Shown here piece by piece: positions 55,442 to 64,000 of a stretch of 64,000 nt of DNA (the stretch's first letter is position 1; the number at the start of each line of letters is the position of its first letter). The notes beneath the pieces are model-generated. The model was given only the letters and a program-made list of their open reading frames with translations. It was not told the DNA's origin and did not search any database. The stretch comes from Pseudomonas sp. (lineage in GTDB: Bacteria > Pseudomonadota > Gammaproteobacteria > Pseudomonadales > Pseudomonadaceae): NCBI RefSeq assembly GCF_002796985.1, contig NZ_PEKX01000017.1, positions 44,929 through 108,928 on the forward strand. Direction: 5' to 3'. Made by a program: the position numbers and the translations under genes.

Positions 55442-57046
55442 ATGGCAACCGTATTGCTGGTGGACCCGACGCCGATCGTACGCAGCGCGCTGCGCGATCT
55501 GCTGGAAAGCATGGGGCATGTGGTGCTTGAGGAGGCCGACGACGTTCCGACGGGGCTTGGCATTGCCCGCGCGGCGCAACCGCAACTGGTCATCCTGGAA
55601 ATGGCGCTCCCCGGCGCCGGTGGGCTCGACCTGTTGCGCCGGCTGCGCGCGCGGGATCCCGCGCAGAAGCTGCTGGTGTACAGCCGGCAGAACCCCGCGC
55701 ATTTCGCCCCGCTGTGCTTCCAGGCCGGGGCCAGTGGCTTCGTCAGCAAGGACGAGGACCTGGCCGGGCTGCGCAAGGCGATACTCGACGTGCTGGCCGG
55801 GCGCGCGCACTTCGCCCGCGAACACATGCAGCCGGGCAGCGGCAATGAACTGGCCAGCCTGACGCCGCGGGAGCTGGCGGTGCTGCAGTTGATCGCCGAG
55901 GGCCACCCGAACGTACGGATTGCCGAGCAACTGCGCATCAGCTTCAAGACCGTCAGCACCTACAAGGGGCATCTGCTCGAAAAGCTCCATGTAGGCTCCA
56001 ACGTCGAACTGGCCGAGATCGCCCGGCGAAACGGTCTGCTGACCGAGCAGGAACCTGCTGCCGGTGCGGTCTCCAGCGAAGAGTTGCCTCTGGAACTGGG
56101 CGTTCTGCGCGGTCTGGTGGACGCGGCTCCTACGCCGATGCTGGTGCGCAACATCGAAGGCCGGTTGCTGTTCTGCAACCAGCGCTTCCTCGATTACTTC
56201 CGCATCACGGCGGACGAAGCACTGCATTCGGGGCTCACCGATGCGCGCTGGTTTCCCCCGGCCTTGCGCCAGACGCTGCCCGAGTCCTACCGCCGGCTGG
56301 TCAACGACGGCATCCCGGTGGCGGTCACGATGCGCGTGGAAATCTTCGGTGAGCCCCGGGTCCTGCATTACTGGATGGTGCCGTACCGCGATGCCTCCGG
56401 CCGGCCCACCGGCGTGCTGGGCGGCTTGCAGGACATCACTTCCAGCGAGGAGCACCTGATCGAGCTGCGTGACCGCGCGTTGCTGGTCGAAAGTCGCCTG
56501 CGCCAGCGCACCGAGCTCTATACGGCTTCGCTGACGGAACTGGCCGGGCGGCTGGACGACATGGGGCTGCATCCGGCCACGCCGGGCCTGGCCAACCTGA
56601 GCGCGCGGCTGGAGCGCTTGCGGCGGATCTGTGACCTGGAGGACGGCCAGGTGGCCAGCGCACCGGTCGCCTGCGAGCTGCACCCGTTGATCAGCCGCAG
56701 CCTGGCAGGACATACCGCAAGCCTGTTCGGCATGCCGAGCCTGGGAGTCGATCGGGTCTGGCTGGATGCGCAGGCTTTCTCGGAGTGGATGACCAGCGTA
56801 CTGGCGCTGTTCCATGCCGACGCCCGTATTCCGCTCACGCTCCGGCTCAGTGTGACGATGCGCGGAGCAGGGCGCATCGGCGTCAGCCTGGAAGTGTCCG
56901 GACAACCCGCGCCGGAGAGCGTCATCGACCGTCATCATGCCGAACGCCTGGCCGAGCATCTGGAAGGCCGGCTGCGCTATGAACGCACGGAAAACGAGCT
57001 GCTGGTGGTGCTCGAACTGGAGCTATTGCTGGCCAGTGTCGGTTAA
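55442..57046 (+). CDS. Receiver-LuxR-PAS regulator with degenerate C-terminal domain
   Basis: 534 residues from the ATG at 55442 (GGGAGG upstream). Residues 1-~120 are a receiver fold with Asp8 and Lys103 kept, but the phospho-acceptor position is Glu53 (VILEMALPG), so phosphorylation there is not possible and an always-active state is plausible. Residues ~138-200 are a LuxR helix-turn-helix (LTPRELAVLQLIAEGHPNVRIAEQL). Residues ~220-335 are a PAS domain (TPMLVRNIEGRLLFCNQRFLDYF). The rest looks like a kinase-type coiled coil plus ATPase remnant without clear N or G boxes. A central helix-turn-helix with a sensor behind it is unusual. PAS-LuxR regulators control steroid degradation in Comamonas. 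It is divergent from the acyl-CoA dehydrogenase operon. Confidence 0.88.
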   Translation: MATVLLVDPTPIVRSALRDLLESMGHVVLEEADDVPTGLGIARAAQPQLVILEMALPGAGGLDLLRRLRARDPAQKLLVYSRQNPAHFAPLCFQAGASGFVSKDEDLAGLRKAILDVLAGRAHFAREHMQPGSGNELASLTPRELAVLQLIAEGHPNVRIAEQLRISFKTVSTYKGHLLEKLHVGSNVELAEIARRNGLLTEQEPAAGAVSSEELPLELGVLRGLVDAAPTPMLVRNIEGRLLFCNQRFLDYFRITADEALHSGLTDARWFPPALRQTLPESYRRLVNDGIPVAVTMRVEIFGEPRVLHYWMVPYRDASGRPTGVLGGLQDITSSEEHLIELRDRALLVESRLRQRTELYTASLTELAGRLDDMGLHPATPGLANLSARLERLRRICDLEDGQVASAPVACELHPLISRSLAGHTASLFGMPSLGVDRVWLDAQAFSEWMTSVLALFHADARIPLTLRLSVTMRGAGRIGVSLEVSGQPAPESVIDRHHAERLAEHLEGRLRYERTENELLVVLELELLLASVG

Positions 57047-57148
57047 CTATCGAAGAACTCTGATATCGCCGCCTGAAGGACTCTGAGTTCGCTCGGACGG
57101 CCCTCTCCCTAGCATGTGCGCAACTCGTCTACTTGCGGAGTTGCCGCC

Positions 57149-57994
57149 ATGAACCTCACCTCCAAACTGTCCTGCCCGCGCCGCCCCGGCGCACTGTCCA
57201 TGCTCGCCATTGCCCTTTTGATCGGCAGTGGCGTGGCCCTTGCCGACCCGGTCGGCGCAGCGAAGCAGCCTGCCCAGCCGATGGTGCTGCTGGCCCACCA
57301 GCAACTGCTCGAAGGCGACCTCGGCGCCGCCCAGGCCCTGCTTCGCGAAGCCGCGGCCGAAGGGCAGGGCGGCACCCGTGCCCTGGCGGAGCAGGCCTTC
57401 CTCGAAGATGCCAACGGCCGCCACATGCGTGCCCGGCAGTTCTACGACGCCCTCAAGGGCAGCGACCAGAGCGCTGTCATCGCCGTGCCTTCGGCGGTGA
57501 ACCTCACGGCCCTGGCGCGCTTCGACCTGGCCCGCAATGCCTTCGCCGACCTTCAGAAGCACTCGTCGAATCCGCAGGTAAAGGCCTACGCCGGCCTCTG
57601 GGGGCTGTGGCTGGGCGCTCGCGGCGCCAGTGACGCCGGGCTCAAGCCGGACGCCGCCAAGGCGCGGGTGCAGAAGCTCGCCCGTAGCGTCAAGGCCGTT
57701 ACCCCGCAGCAGCGCGCACTGGTTGCCCTCTACCAGGGCAAGACCGACAGCTCGGCAGTGTTCGCCGAGATCGATGCGCTGCAGGCCCCCGAAGCGGTCA
57801 AGCGTGACCTGCGCACCGAGGCCGGATTGTTCGCCGGTGCCTACCTGGACTACGTCCGTCAGGACCATGCCGGCGCGCTGCGCCTCTACCAGCGCGCCCT
57901 CTACCAGCGCGCCCTCGACCAGTCCCGCCCTTCGGCCATGGAGCGCCCGCTGCTGATCCAGTCCAGCCGCGCCCTGCAACTGTCTTCCCGCTGA
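57149..57994 (+). CDS. Secreted helical-repeat protein upstream of the adhesin
   Basis: 281 residues from the ATG at 57149. A signal peptide ends near ALADP (residue ~32). The mature chain is Ala-rich and helical with TPR-like pairs (LLAHQQLLEGDLGAAQALLREAAAEG; AFLEDANGRHMRARQFYDAL; AGALRLYQRAL). A perfect 15-base tandem duplication (57884-57913) repeats the residues LYQRA. No named family recognised. It precedes the trimeric autotransporter by 46 bases and may be a periplasmic helper. Confidence 0.85.
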   Translation: MNLTSKLSCPRRPGALSMLAIALLIGSGVALADPVGAAKQPAQPMVLLAHQQLLEGDLGAAQALLREAAAEGQGGTRALAEQAFLEDANGRHMRARQFYDALKGSDQSAVIAVPSAVNLTALARFDLARNAFADLQKHSSNPQVKAYAGLWGLWLGARGASDAGLKPDAAKARVQKLARSVKAVTPQQRALVALYQGKTDSSAVFAEIDALQAPEAVKRDLRTEAGLFAGAYLDYVRQDHAGALRLYQRALYQRALDQSRPSAMERPLLIQSSRALQLSSR

Positions 57995-58040
57995 ATTCCC
58001 CCTACCCACGCCAGGGCAACCCCCTGGAAGGAGTTTTCTC

Positions 58041-61000
58041 ATGAACAGGATTTATCGTCTGGTCTGGTCCAAATCCCAGCAGTGCTGGTGCGTCGCCTGC
58101 GAATTCGCCCGGCACTCGGGCAAAGGTGGCCGCGCGCTGGCTGTCCTCGGGCTCGGTACCCTGGGTGGCCTCTACTTCGGTGACGCGCTGGCGGCTGACG
58201 GCTCGAACTACGAGAAAGGCATCGCCGGCAATCCCGGTCTGTACGTCAACGACAGCACCGATTCAGGTTGCGTCTTCGTCCACGACACCGGTGTCACCGG
58301 TGACATGGGCTGGAAGTACGACGGCAACAACAGCAACTGCAAATCCGGCGACAAATCCACCCAGACTGGCCGTGTGCTCTTCTACGGCACGGGCAGCCAG
58401 GCAGCCGGCACCAACTCGCTGACCCTGGGCGATGAACTGTTCGTCAACGGCGGGCGCATCGGCCTGAACAACAAGATCGATGGCACCAACTCCCTGGCGA
58501 TCGGCAATGTCGGCACCGACGCATTGGGCAACCCGACCGGGACCCGCGCCAGCGCAGCAGATTCAGTCGCCATCGGCAACAACGCGCTCGCCAGCCAGCA
58601 GAACGCCCTGGCCCTGGGGACTGGCGCCCAGGCACTGGCTCAGGAGGGGGTAGCCCTGGGCGCAGGCTCGGTGGCTGGAACGGCGGCCGGTGTGGCCGGC
58701 TATGTGCCCGGTGGCGCAACCCAGGCCCAGGCCGATGCCATTGCCGTCACCGGCAGCACCCTGGGCGCTGTCGCCGTGGGGGATGCCGCTACCGGCAAAT
58801 TCCGCCAGATCACTGGCGTGGCCGCCGGTGCGCAAGACAGCGATGCGGTCAACGTGGCCCAGCTCAAGGGCGCGGTCGGCAGTGCCACCGCCGATGCGGT
58901 GATGTACGACAACAGCACCCATAACAGCGTGACCCTGGGTGGCGACACCTACAACAGCACCAGCAAGACTGGCGGCACCCGTATTACCAACGTGGCCCGC
59001 GGTGAAGGTGATAGCGACGCGGTGAACATGTCGCAGCTCAACGAGACCAACCAGCAAGTCAGCAATATCGACAACCGGGTCAGCAATGTCGACAACCGGG
59101 TCAGTAACGTTGACAACCGCGTCACCAATGTCTTCGGCGATGACAGCGAGGCCAACATCGAGCAGAACGGTCGCGGCATCCGCTATGTGCGTACCAATGA
59201 CAACGGCCTGCCGCTGGAGGATGCCTACGCGAAGGGGCAGGGCTCCACGGCGGTGGGCTACCAGGCACAAGCCACCGGCGACAGCGCCCTGGCTCTGGGC
59301 CGCAACGCCAGTGCCACGGCTGATAACAGCGTGGCGCTGGGCGCAAACAGCACCACCACGGCGGACCTCAGTCGTCCGGCCTATACACCCTACGGTGCGC
59401 CAGTGGCCGGCGTCGCCACTGGCGAAGTCTCGATCGGCACTGCCGGTGCCGAACGCCGGGTGACCAATGTCGCGGCGGGTGCGGATGAAACCGACGCGGT
59501 GAACGTCTCGCAACTCAAGGGCGTCTCCGACCGCACCGAGAAGCTGGCCCAGGACGCTCTGTTGTGGGACCCGAGTGCCAACGGCGGGCAGGGTGCCTTC
59601 AGCGCCGACCATAACGGCACCGGCCCGAACAAGATCACCCAGGTGGCCGACGGCGACGTGAACGCGACTTCCACCGACGCCATCAACGGCTCGCAGCTCA
59701 ACCAGACCAATCAACAGGTCGCCAACGTCGACAACCGCGTCACCAATGTCTTCGGCGATGACAGCGAAGCCAACGTCCAGGAGAACGGTCGCGGCATCCG
59801 CTATGTGCGCACCAATGACAACGGCCTGCCGGTGGACGATGCCTACGCCAAGGGGCAGGGTTCCACGGCGGTGGGCTACCAGGCACAAGCCACCGGCGAC
59901 AGCGCCCTGGCTCTGGGTCGCAACGCCACTGCCACGGCCGACAACAGCGTGGCACTGGGCGCCAACAGCACCACCACGGCGGACCTCAGCCATCCGGCCT
60001 TTGCACCCAACGGTGCGCGGGTCGCCGGCGTCGCCAGCGGCGAAGTCTCGGTCGGTGCTGCCGGTGCGGAACGCCGGGTGACCAACGTCGCGGCAGGTGC
60101 GGATGAAACCGATGCGGTGAACGTGTCGCAGCTCAAGGGCGTGTCTGATCGTACCGATCAGTTGGCCCAGGACTCACTGCTCTGGGACCCGACCGCCAAC
60201 GGTGGCAACGGTGCCTATAACGCCAATCACGGCGGCCGTGGTCCGAACAAGATCACCAACGTGGCCGCGGGTGACATCAGCACGGATTCGACCGATGCCA
60301 TCAACGGCTCGCAACTGTACGAAGTGACCACCCAGATCAACAACATCAGCCTGGGCCGTACCAAGTACTTCCACACCACCTCGGAGAAAGACGACTCGGT
60401 CGCCAGCGGCAGCGACTCCATCGCGGTCGGCCCGGCTGCCCAGGCTTCCGGCGCATCGTCGCTGGCAATGGGTGACGGCGCCAACGCCAGCGCGGACAAG
60501 GCCAGCGCCATCGGCAGCGACGCCAGTGCCAGCGGTACGGCTGCCACGGCAATGGGCAATGGTGCCAGCGCCAGTGGCACTTCCTCGGTGGCCATGGGCG
60601 ACGGCGCCTCCGCCAGCGGCGAGCGCAGCTCGGCCATTGGTGCAGGTGCCAACGCCCAGGCCAACGACAGCGTGGCATTGGGTGCAGGCTCGGTGGCTGA
60701 TCGCGAAGGCAGTGTCTCGGTCGGCAGCGCCGGCAACGAGCGGCAGATCGTCAACGTCAAGGCCGGCGAGGCCGATACCGATGCCGTCAACGTGTCGCAG
60801 CTGCGCCAGCAGGGCGACACCATCAACGGCAACATCAGCAACGTCGATGCCCGCGTGACTCAGGCCGGGGTGAACATCAGCAACCTGCAGAACGGCACCG
60901 ACGGCATGTTCCAGGTGAACAACAGCAGCCACCTGCCCAAGCCTCGCCCGAGCGGAGCCGACTCGCTGGCCGGCGGCGCGGGCGCCGAGGCCACCGGCGA

Positions 61001-61547
61001 CAACAGTGCAGCAATCGGTACTCGCTCGCGTGCCGGTGGCCGCAATGCCACGGCCCTGGGTAACGGTGCCGATGCCCAAGCGACCAACTCCGTGGCCCTG
61101 GGCGCCGGCTCGGTGGCCGACCGCGAGAACAGCGTGTCGGTGGGCAGTGCCGGACAGGAGCGGCAGATCACCAACGTTGCCGCCGGCACCGCAACCACCG
61201 ATGCCGTCAACGTCGGCCAACTGCAGAAGAGCATGGGTGACATCTCCAACCAGTTCTACGACTACACCGACTCCCGCTACAACGCGCTGCGCCACGACCT
61301 GAAGAAACAGGATGACATCCTCAGTGCGGGCATCGCCGGCGCCATGGCCATGGCGACCCTGCCGCAGCCGTACTCGCCGGGGGCCAGCATGGCCGCCGTG
61401 GGTCTGGGCAACTACCGCGGCCAGGGTGCGCTGGCGGTCGGTGTCTCGAAGATCTCCGACAACGGCAAGTGGGTCACCAAGCTGCAGGGCAGCACGACCA
61501 GTCAGGGTGATACCGGCGTCTCCGTCGGTGTGGGTTACCAGTGGTGA
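58041..61547 (+). CDS. Trimeric autotransporter adhesin (YadA-like)
   Basis: 1168 residues, GGAAGGAG upstream. It has the extended signal peptide of type V secretion (MNRIYRLVWSKSQQCWCVACEFAR, then a hydrophobic core to DALA). The passenger contains YadA-head repeats (SVALGANS, GSTAVGYQAQATGDSALALG), necks (VNVSQL) and short coiled-coil stalks (SNVDNRV heptads at 59060-59130). A 618-base block is repeated in tandem (59112-59729 and 59730-60347). The last ~100 residues form the YadA anchor barrel ending VGVGYQW. It forms a surface trimer for attachment to cells or materials. Confidence 0.95.
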   Translation: MNRIYRLVWSKSQQCWCVACEFARHSGKGGRALAVLGLGTLGGLYFGDALAADGSNYEKGIAGNPGLYVNDSTDSGCVFVHDTGVTGDMGWKYDGNNSNCKSGDKSTQTGRVLFYGTGSQAAGTNSLTLGDELFVNGGRIGLNNKIDGTNSLAIGNVGTDALGNPTGTRASAADSVAIGNNALASQQNALALGTGAQALAQEGVALGAGSVAGTAAGVAGYVPGGATQAQADAIAVTGSTLGAVAVGDAATGKFRQITGVAAGAQDSDAVNVAQLKGAVGSATADAVMYDNSTHNSVTLGGDTYNSTSKTGGTRITNVARGEGDSDAVNMSQLNETNQQVSNIDNRVSNVDNRVSNVDNRVTNVFGDDSEANIEQNGRGIRYVRTNDNGLPLEDAYAKGQGSTAVGYQAQATGDSALALGRNASATADNSVALGANSTTTADLSRPAYTPYGAPVAGVATGEVSIGTAGAERRVTNVAAGADETDAVNVSQLKGVSDRTEKLAQDALLWDPSANGGQGAFSADHNGTGPNKITQVADGDVNATSTDAINGSQLNQTNQQVANVDNRVTNVFGDDSEANVQENGRGIRYVRTNDNGLPVDDAYAKGQGSTAVGYQAQATGDSALALGRNATATADNSVALGANSTTTADLSHPAFAPNGARVAGVASGEVSVGAAGAERRVTNVAAGADETDAVNVSQLKGVSDRTDQLAQDSLLWDPTANGGNGAYNANHGGRGPNKITNVAAGDISTDSTDAINGSQLYEVTTQINNISLGRTKYFHTTSEKDDSVASGSDSIAVGPAAQASGASSLAMGDGANASADKASAIGSDASASGTAATAMGNGASASGTSSVAMGDGASASGERSSAIGAGANAQANDSVALGAGSVADREGSVSVGSAGNERQIVNVKAGEADTDAVNVSQLRQQGDTINGNISNVDARVTQAGVNISNLQNGTDGMFQVNNSSHLPKPRPSGADSLAGGAGAEATGDNSAAIGTRSRAGGRNATALGNGADAQATNSVALGAGSVADRENSVSVGSAGQERQITNVAAGTATTDAVNVGQLQKSMGDISNQFYDYTDSRYNALRHDLKKQDDILSAGIAGAMAMATLPQPYSPGASMAAVGLGNYRGQGALAVGVSKISDNGKWVTKLQGSTTSQGDTGVSVGVGYQW
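59112..60347 (+). repeat. Two tandem 618-base repeats in the adhesin gene
   Basis: Each copy encodes 206 residues (neck, head, neck, head). They start at GACAACCGCGTCACCAATGT (59112 and 59730) and match closely for most of their length. Recombination between them would shorten or lengthen the fibre in frame. Confidence 0.85.
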
Positions 61548-61559
61548 GTTTTTCCATCC

Positions 61560-61580
61560 AGGCCCGGCTCCGGCCGGGCC
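61560..61580 (+). other. Hairpin between adhesin and TpgA-like gene
   Basis: GGCCCGG/CCGGGCC stem in the 50-base gap, without a T-run. It may reduce read-through or stabilise the upstream mRNA. Confidence 0.4.
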
Positions 61581-61597
61581 CCTTCGAGGAGATCAAG

Positions 61598-62419
61598 ATG
61601 AACGCTTTCAAACCTTTCGCCGTACGGACTCTCGTCATCGCCTGCGCCAGCCTGCTGCTGGCTGCCTGCGGCACTCACAGCTCGGTCGACGAGCAGGGCC
61701 ACAGCGCCGCTCCGCAGTTCCCGTCGATCAGCGACTCCTACCGCCCGCAGGGCAGCTACGTGAACCTGGAAAACCTGGCCAAGGTTCAGCCGGGCATGGG
61801 CAAGGTCCAGCTGTATGAACTGCTCGGTACGCCGCACTTCCAGGAGGGCCTGTTCGGTGTGCGCGAGTGGGACTACATCCTGCGCTTCCGCCGCCCGGCC
61901 CAGGCCGACCTGGTCTGCCAGTACAAGGTGCTGTTCGACAAGGACATGCAGGCCCAGAGCTTCCTGTATTCCCCGGCTGACTGCCAGGACCAGCTCAAGC
62001 CAGCCGTGGCACCTGCGCCGCAGCCGGTGCGGAGCATCACCCTGTCCGCCGACACTGCCTTCGCCTTCGACCGCGCACAGTTGAGTGCCGCCGGCCAGGC
62101 CAGCCTGCAGCGGCTGGCCAGCCAGCTCCAGGGCCAGCATCCGAATGCGATCTCCATCACCGGGCACACCGACCGGCTGGGCTCCCGTGCCTACAACCTC
62201 GATCTGTCGCTGCGCCGCGCCGAAGCCGTGCGCGACTACCTCGTCGGGGCCGGCGTGCCCGCTGGGCTGATGCAGGTTCATGGGGTTGGCGCAGCGCAGC
62301 CAATCACCGATTGCCCGGACGCTCCGCGCGACCAACTGAGCCAGTGCCTGGCAGCCAACCGCCGAGTCATCGTCGAAATCACCGCCGCCGTGGCGCAACC
62401 CATCAAGAGCGAGGAATGA
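61598..62419 (+). CDS. tpgA: TpgA-like lipoprotein, adhesin anchor partner
   Basis: 273 residues from the ATG at 61598 (GAGGAG upstream). Lipobox LAAC with Cys24. Residues ~45-115 are a BamE/SmpA-like domain (LENLAKVQPGMGKVQLYELLGTPHF, REWDYILRF) and residues ~145-265 an OmpA C-terminal peptidoglycan-binding domain (ITGHTDRLGSRAYNLDLSLRRAEAV). This domain pair next to a trimeric autotransporter is the hallmark of TpgA, which in Acinetobacter tethers the adhesin to peptidoglycan and helps its surface display. The gene follows the adhesin by 50 bases. Confidence 0.88.
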   Translation: MNAFKPFAVRTLVIACASLLLAACGTHSSVDEQGHSAAPQFPSISDSYRPQGSYVNLENLAKVQPGMGKVQLYELLGTPHFQEGLFGVREWDYILRFRRPAQADLVCQYKVLFDKDMQAQSFLYSPADCQDQLKPAVAPAPQPVRSITLSADTAFAFDRAQLSAAGQASLQRLASQLQGQHPNAISITGHTDRLGSRAYNLDLSLRRAEAVRDYLVGAGVPAGLMQVHGVGAAQPITDCPDAPRDQLSQCLAANRRVIVEITAAVAQPIKSEE

Positions 62420-62422
62420 GCC

Positions 62423-63286
62423 ATGACCACTTCCAGCAAATGGCTGACTGTGATGCTTCTGCCAATCTGCCTTCTGGCCGGCTGCAAGGACGCCGACCAG
62501 ACCACCGCCAGTGCGGCTGCCAAGCCTCCAGTACAACCGCTGCGCACCCTGGAATACCCCGCGCTGCCGGTGATCCGCAACGCGATCTTCAGCATGTCGC
62601 CCCTGGTGGATGGCAAGCGCAATCCGGCCGTCATGCAGCACATCTGCGGCCTGGCTCGCGGGGAGATGAAGCAGTCGGAGGTCGACCGGTTCGTCAGCGC
62701 CAGTGGTGAGACGAACGCAAGCCTGACGAAAAAGGGCGGTGTCACGGCGCTGCTGGTCAGCGGTAACCACAGCGGCCAGGAAATCGCCTGCGCGGCTTAC
62801 CTGGCCACGGCGCCGCTCATCCAGGTCGATGGCGCGCAGTTCATCGCAGCACAGAAGGGCGCCGATGGGAAAATGCAGGTCGACCAGGCGCGCTTGAGCG
62901 AAGTCATGGCTGTGCGCATGGCCCTGGCCCGCACCGATGCCGAGTACTTCACGCTGATCACCGAGAAGTTGCAGCAGACCCCAGGGCTTACCGATGCTCA
63001 GTACCAGGCGCGTACACGCGAGCTGTTCTCCGAACTGGCTCCGGCCTTCCTCAAGCGCGTCAAGCAGCAGATGCCCCTGGCCGGCACCCGTTTCGACCTG
63101 AAGCGTCTGGATAACGAACGCTTCGCCTTCGGCACCTCCAACGGCGGCGAATACGAGTACAGCAACGATGGCATGAGCCTGCGCCAGGACAACATCACCT
63201 GGTACGGCGAAGGCCAGCTGATGGGGCAGCGCCGTACCTTGCAGATCGCCTACTACCCGGACGAAGTCATTCAAAGACTCAACTAA
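62423..63286 (+). CDS. Unrecognised lipoprotein after the TpgA-like gene
   Basis: 287 residues, with GAGGA upstream and three bases after the previous stop, so co-translated. The lipobox LLAGC places the lipidated Cys at residue 21. The mature part is mostly alpha-helical with two Cys (HICGLARGEM; EIACAAYLATAPL) and a C-terminal beta-rich stretch (FAFGTSNGGEYEYSNDGMSLR). I do not recognise a family. Its operon position suggests a part in biogenesis or anchoring of the adhesin. Confidence 0.85.
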   Translation: MTTSSKWLTVMLLPICLLAGCKDADQTTASAAAKPPVQPLRTLEYPALPVIRNAIFSMSPLVDGKRNPAVMQHICGLARGEMKQSEVDRFVSASGETNASLTKKGGVTALLVSGNHSGQEIACAAYLATAPLIQVDGAQFIAAQKGADGKMQVDQARLSEVMAVRMALARTDAEYFTLITEKLQQTPGLTDAQYQARTRELFSELAPAFLKRVKQQMPLAGTRFDLKRLDNERFAFGTSNGGEYEYSNDGMSLRQDNITWYGEGQLMGQRRTLQIAYYPDEVIQRLN

Positions 63287-63308
63287 TGATTAGAAGTTGC
63301 CCCAGGGA

Positions 63309-63332
63309 AGCGCCGGCTGGAAGGCCGGCGCT
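63309..63332 (+). terminator. Hairpin ending the adhesin operon
   Basis: AGCGCCGGC/GCCGGCGCT perfect 9-base stem with a 6-base loop, 22 bases after the lipoprotein stop. No T-run. Confidence 0.6.
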
Positions 63333-64000
63333 GATGCAGAACCGAGGTCTACCCCATTTGCTCTGGCATTGCCGGAGCATCAGTGCCTTCAATGCCCCCA
63401 AGTACCTGATCGTGCATTCAATTATCAGCGTCTCAATAATGATCGGTTAGCAGGGCAGTGGAGGGCAGGGCACTGAACCTGTGACTAGAGACCGCCTGGT
63501 TAGCCATTCAGAGAACAAACCTGGACGGTGTGACTTTCGAAACGACCTGAGAGGGCTTTGGCGGCGGCAACAAAGCTCGCATCGATCCTCTTGGCGAGTG
63601 CCTGAGTTGTGAGCAGCGTGATAAGGCTGGACTCGTAAGCAACGAGGCTGCTGGGCGTGGAACAACGGAACGAGCACAGTCAGCAGCGACATTCTGGTCC
63701 CGCACCAGCAGCGACATGTGTTGGCCGGCGGACACACGGCACCGAGTCAGGGTGATCTGCAAAGGGCAAGATGAAGGTGGTCCAAATACGAGCGTGGAAG
63801 CCTAAAGGGGATAGGGGATTGTCGAATCAGGACCTTATGCTCTCTGAACTGAAGTTCGGGAGCCTGATCATACTCGGCGCTACAGCGTTATGACTGACTG
63901 AGATTCAAACTCAATCTGGGGCTTCGCGATGCTGCCAGTGAATCGCCCCGGATTCCCTAGACACTTTCCAGGCTCAGTAAATGTCGCTTCTCAAACTCTA
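63333..64000. other. AT-richer non-coding end of the window
   Basis: No convincing gene on either strand. Base composition is visibly closer to 50% GC than the rest. It contains a 12-base direct repeat CAGCAGCGACAT at 63681 and 63706. A possible insertion-sequence end follows near 63939. Confidence 0.6.
63939..64000 (+). mobile_element. Possible IS3-family terminus, cut by the window end
   Basis: TGAATCGCCCCGGATTCC at 63939 resembles the TG-starting terminal repeats of IS3-family elements common in Pseudomonas (TGAACCGCCCCGG-like). No transposase frame is inside the window, so this rests on the end sequence and the composition change only. Confidence 0.35.

Noticed and set aside
58563..59993. 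Minus-strand frame inside the adhesin gene
   Set aside because: Produced by the repetitive adhesin sequence; no start signal.
59040..60350. Repeats considered as a CRISPR array
   Set aside because: The repeats are coding, contiguous and in frame within the adhesin; there are no spacers and no cas genes.
63447..63762. Small minus-strand frames at the window end
   Set aside because: Overlapping short frames without start signals or recognisable sequence in an AT-richer region.

Overview
This is a GC-rich chromosomal segment, almost certainly from a Pseudomonas of the high-GC environmental group. The evidence is the codon use, the gene families (SdsA-type alkyl sulfatase, DUF1302/DUF1329 pairs, a MalT-like LuxR regulator) and Shine-Dalgarno sites of the GGAG type. 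I could not search databases, so the species is open. Nearly all of the window is a catabolic island for lipophilic acyl compounds. A cell-surface module follows at 57-63 kb, and the last ~0.7 kb is AT-richer, non-coding, and probably enters an insertion sequence.

Layout. 0-0.6 kb: 3' end of an unrecognised gene. 0.8-6.0 kb (minus): sulfatase, cytochrome c, DUF1302 barrel, DUF1329 protein, divergent from an AraC regulator. 7.3-8.75 kb: Tat-exported amine oxidase. 9.2-12.0 kb: an internally deleted thiolase remnant, 3-hydroxyacyl-CoA dehydrogenase, large acyl-CoA dehydrogenase. 12.1-12.3 kb: a small membrane-protein gene. 12.6-15.3 kb: MalT-like LuxR regulator. 15.5-26.4 kb (plus): two tandem acyl-CoA dehydrogenases, a fused SDR-MaoC protein, a thiolase homologue lacking its nucleophile, an acyl-CoA ligase, an SCPx-type thiolase and a likely heteromeric acyl-CoA dehydrogenase pair. 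26.4-32.5 kb: LysR regulator divergent from aldehyde dehydrogenase, GMC alcohol dehydrogenase and alkyl sulfatase. 32.7-38.6 kb: LuxE-LuxC-zinc ADH on the minus strand, divergent from iron ADH and thioesterase; then TetR. 39.5-42.7 kb: second DUF1302/DUF1329 pair, divergent from thiolase, MaoC, MaoC, SDR, DUF2889 and two DUF1254 proteins (43.1-49.2 kb). 49.2-55.2 kb (minus): acyl-CoA dehydrogenase, FadB-like enzyme, FadA-like thiolase, SDR; divergent from a receiver-LuxR-PAS regulator. 57.1-63.3 kb: secreted protein, trimeric autotransporter adhesin, TpgA-like anchor, lipoprotein.

How it may work together (inference). Sulfatases could release alcohols from sulfate esters. Alcohol and aldehyde dehydrogenases would oxidise them, the ligase would form CoA esters, and several parallel beta-oxidation sets would shorten them. 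The SDR-MaoC fusion with SCPx-type thiolases resembles the peroxisomal route for branched or sterol-like side chains. The outer-membrane DUF1302/DUF1329 pairs may handle hydrophobic substrate. The most notable signal is a C-tract/G-tract inverted repeat present nine times, each 60-170 bases before a start codon in this island, which suggests a local regulon. The MalT-like protein or the receiver-LuxR protein is the best candidate regulator.
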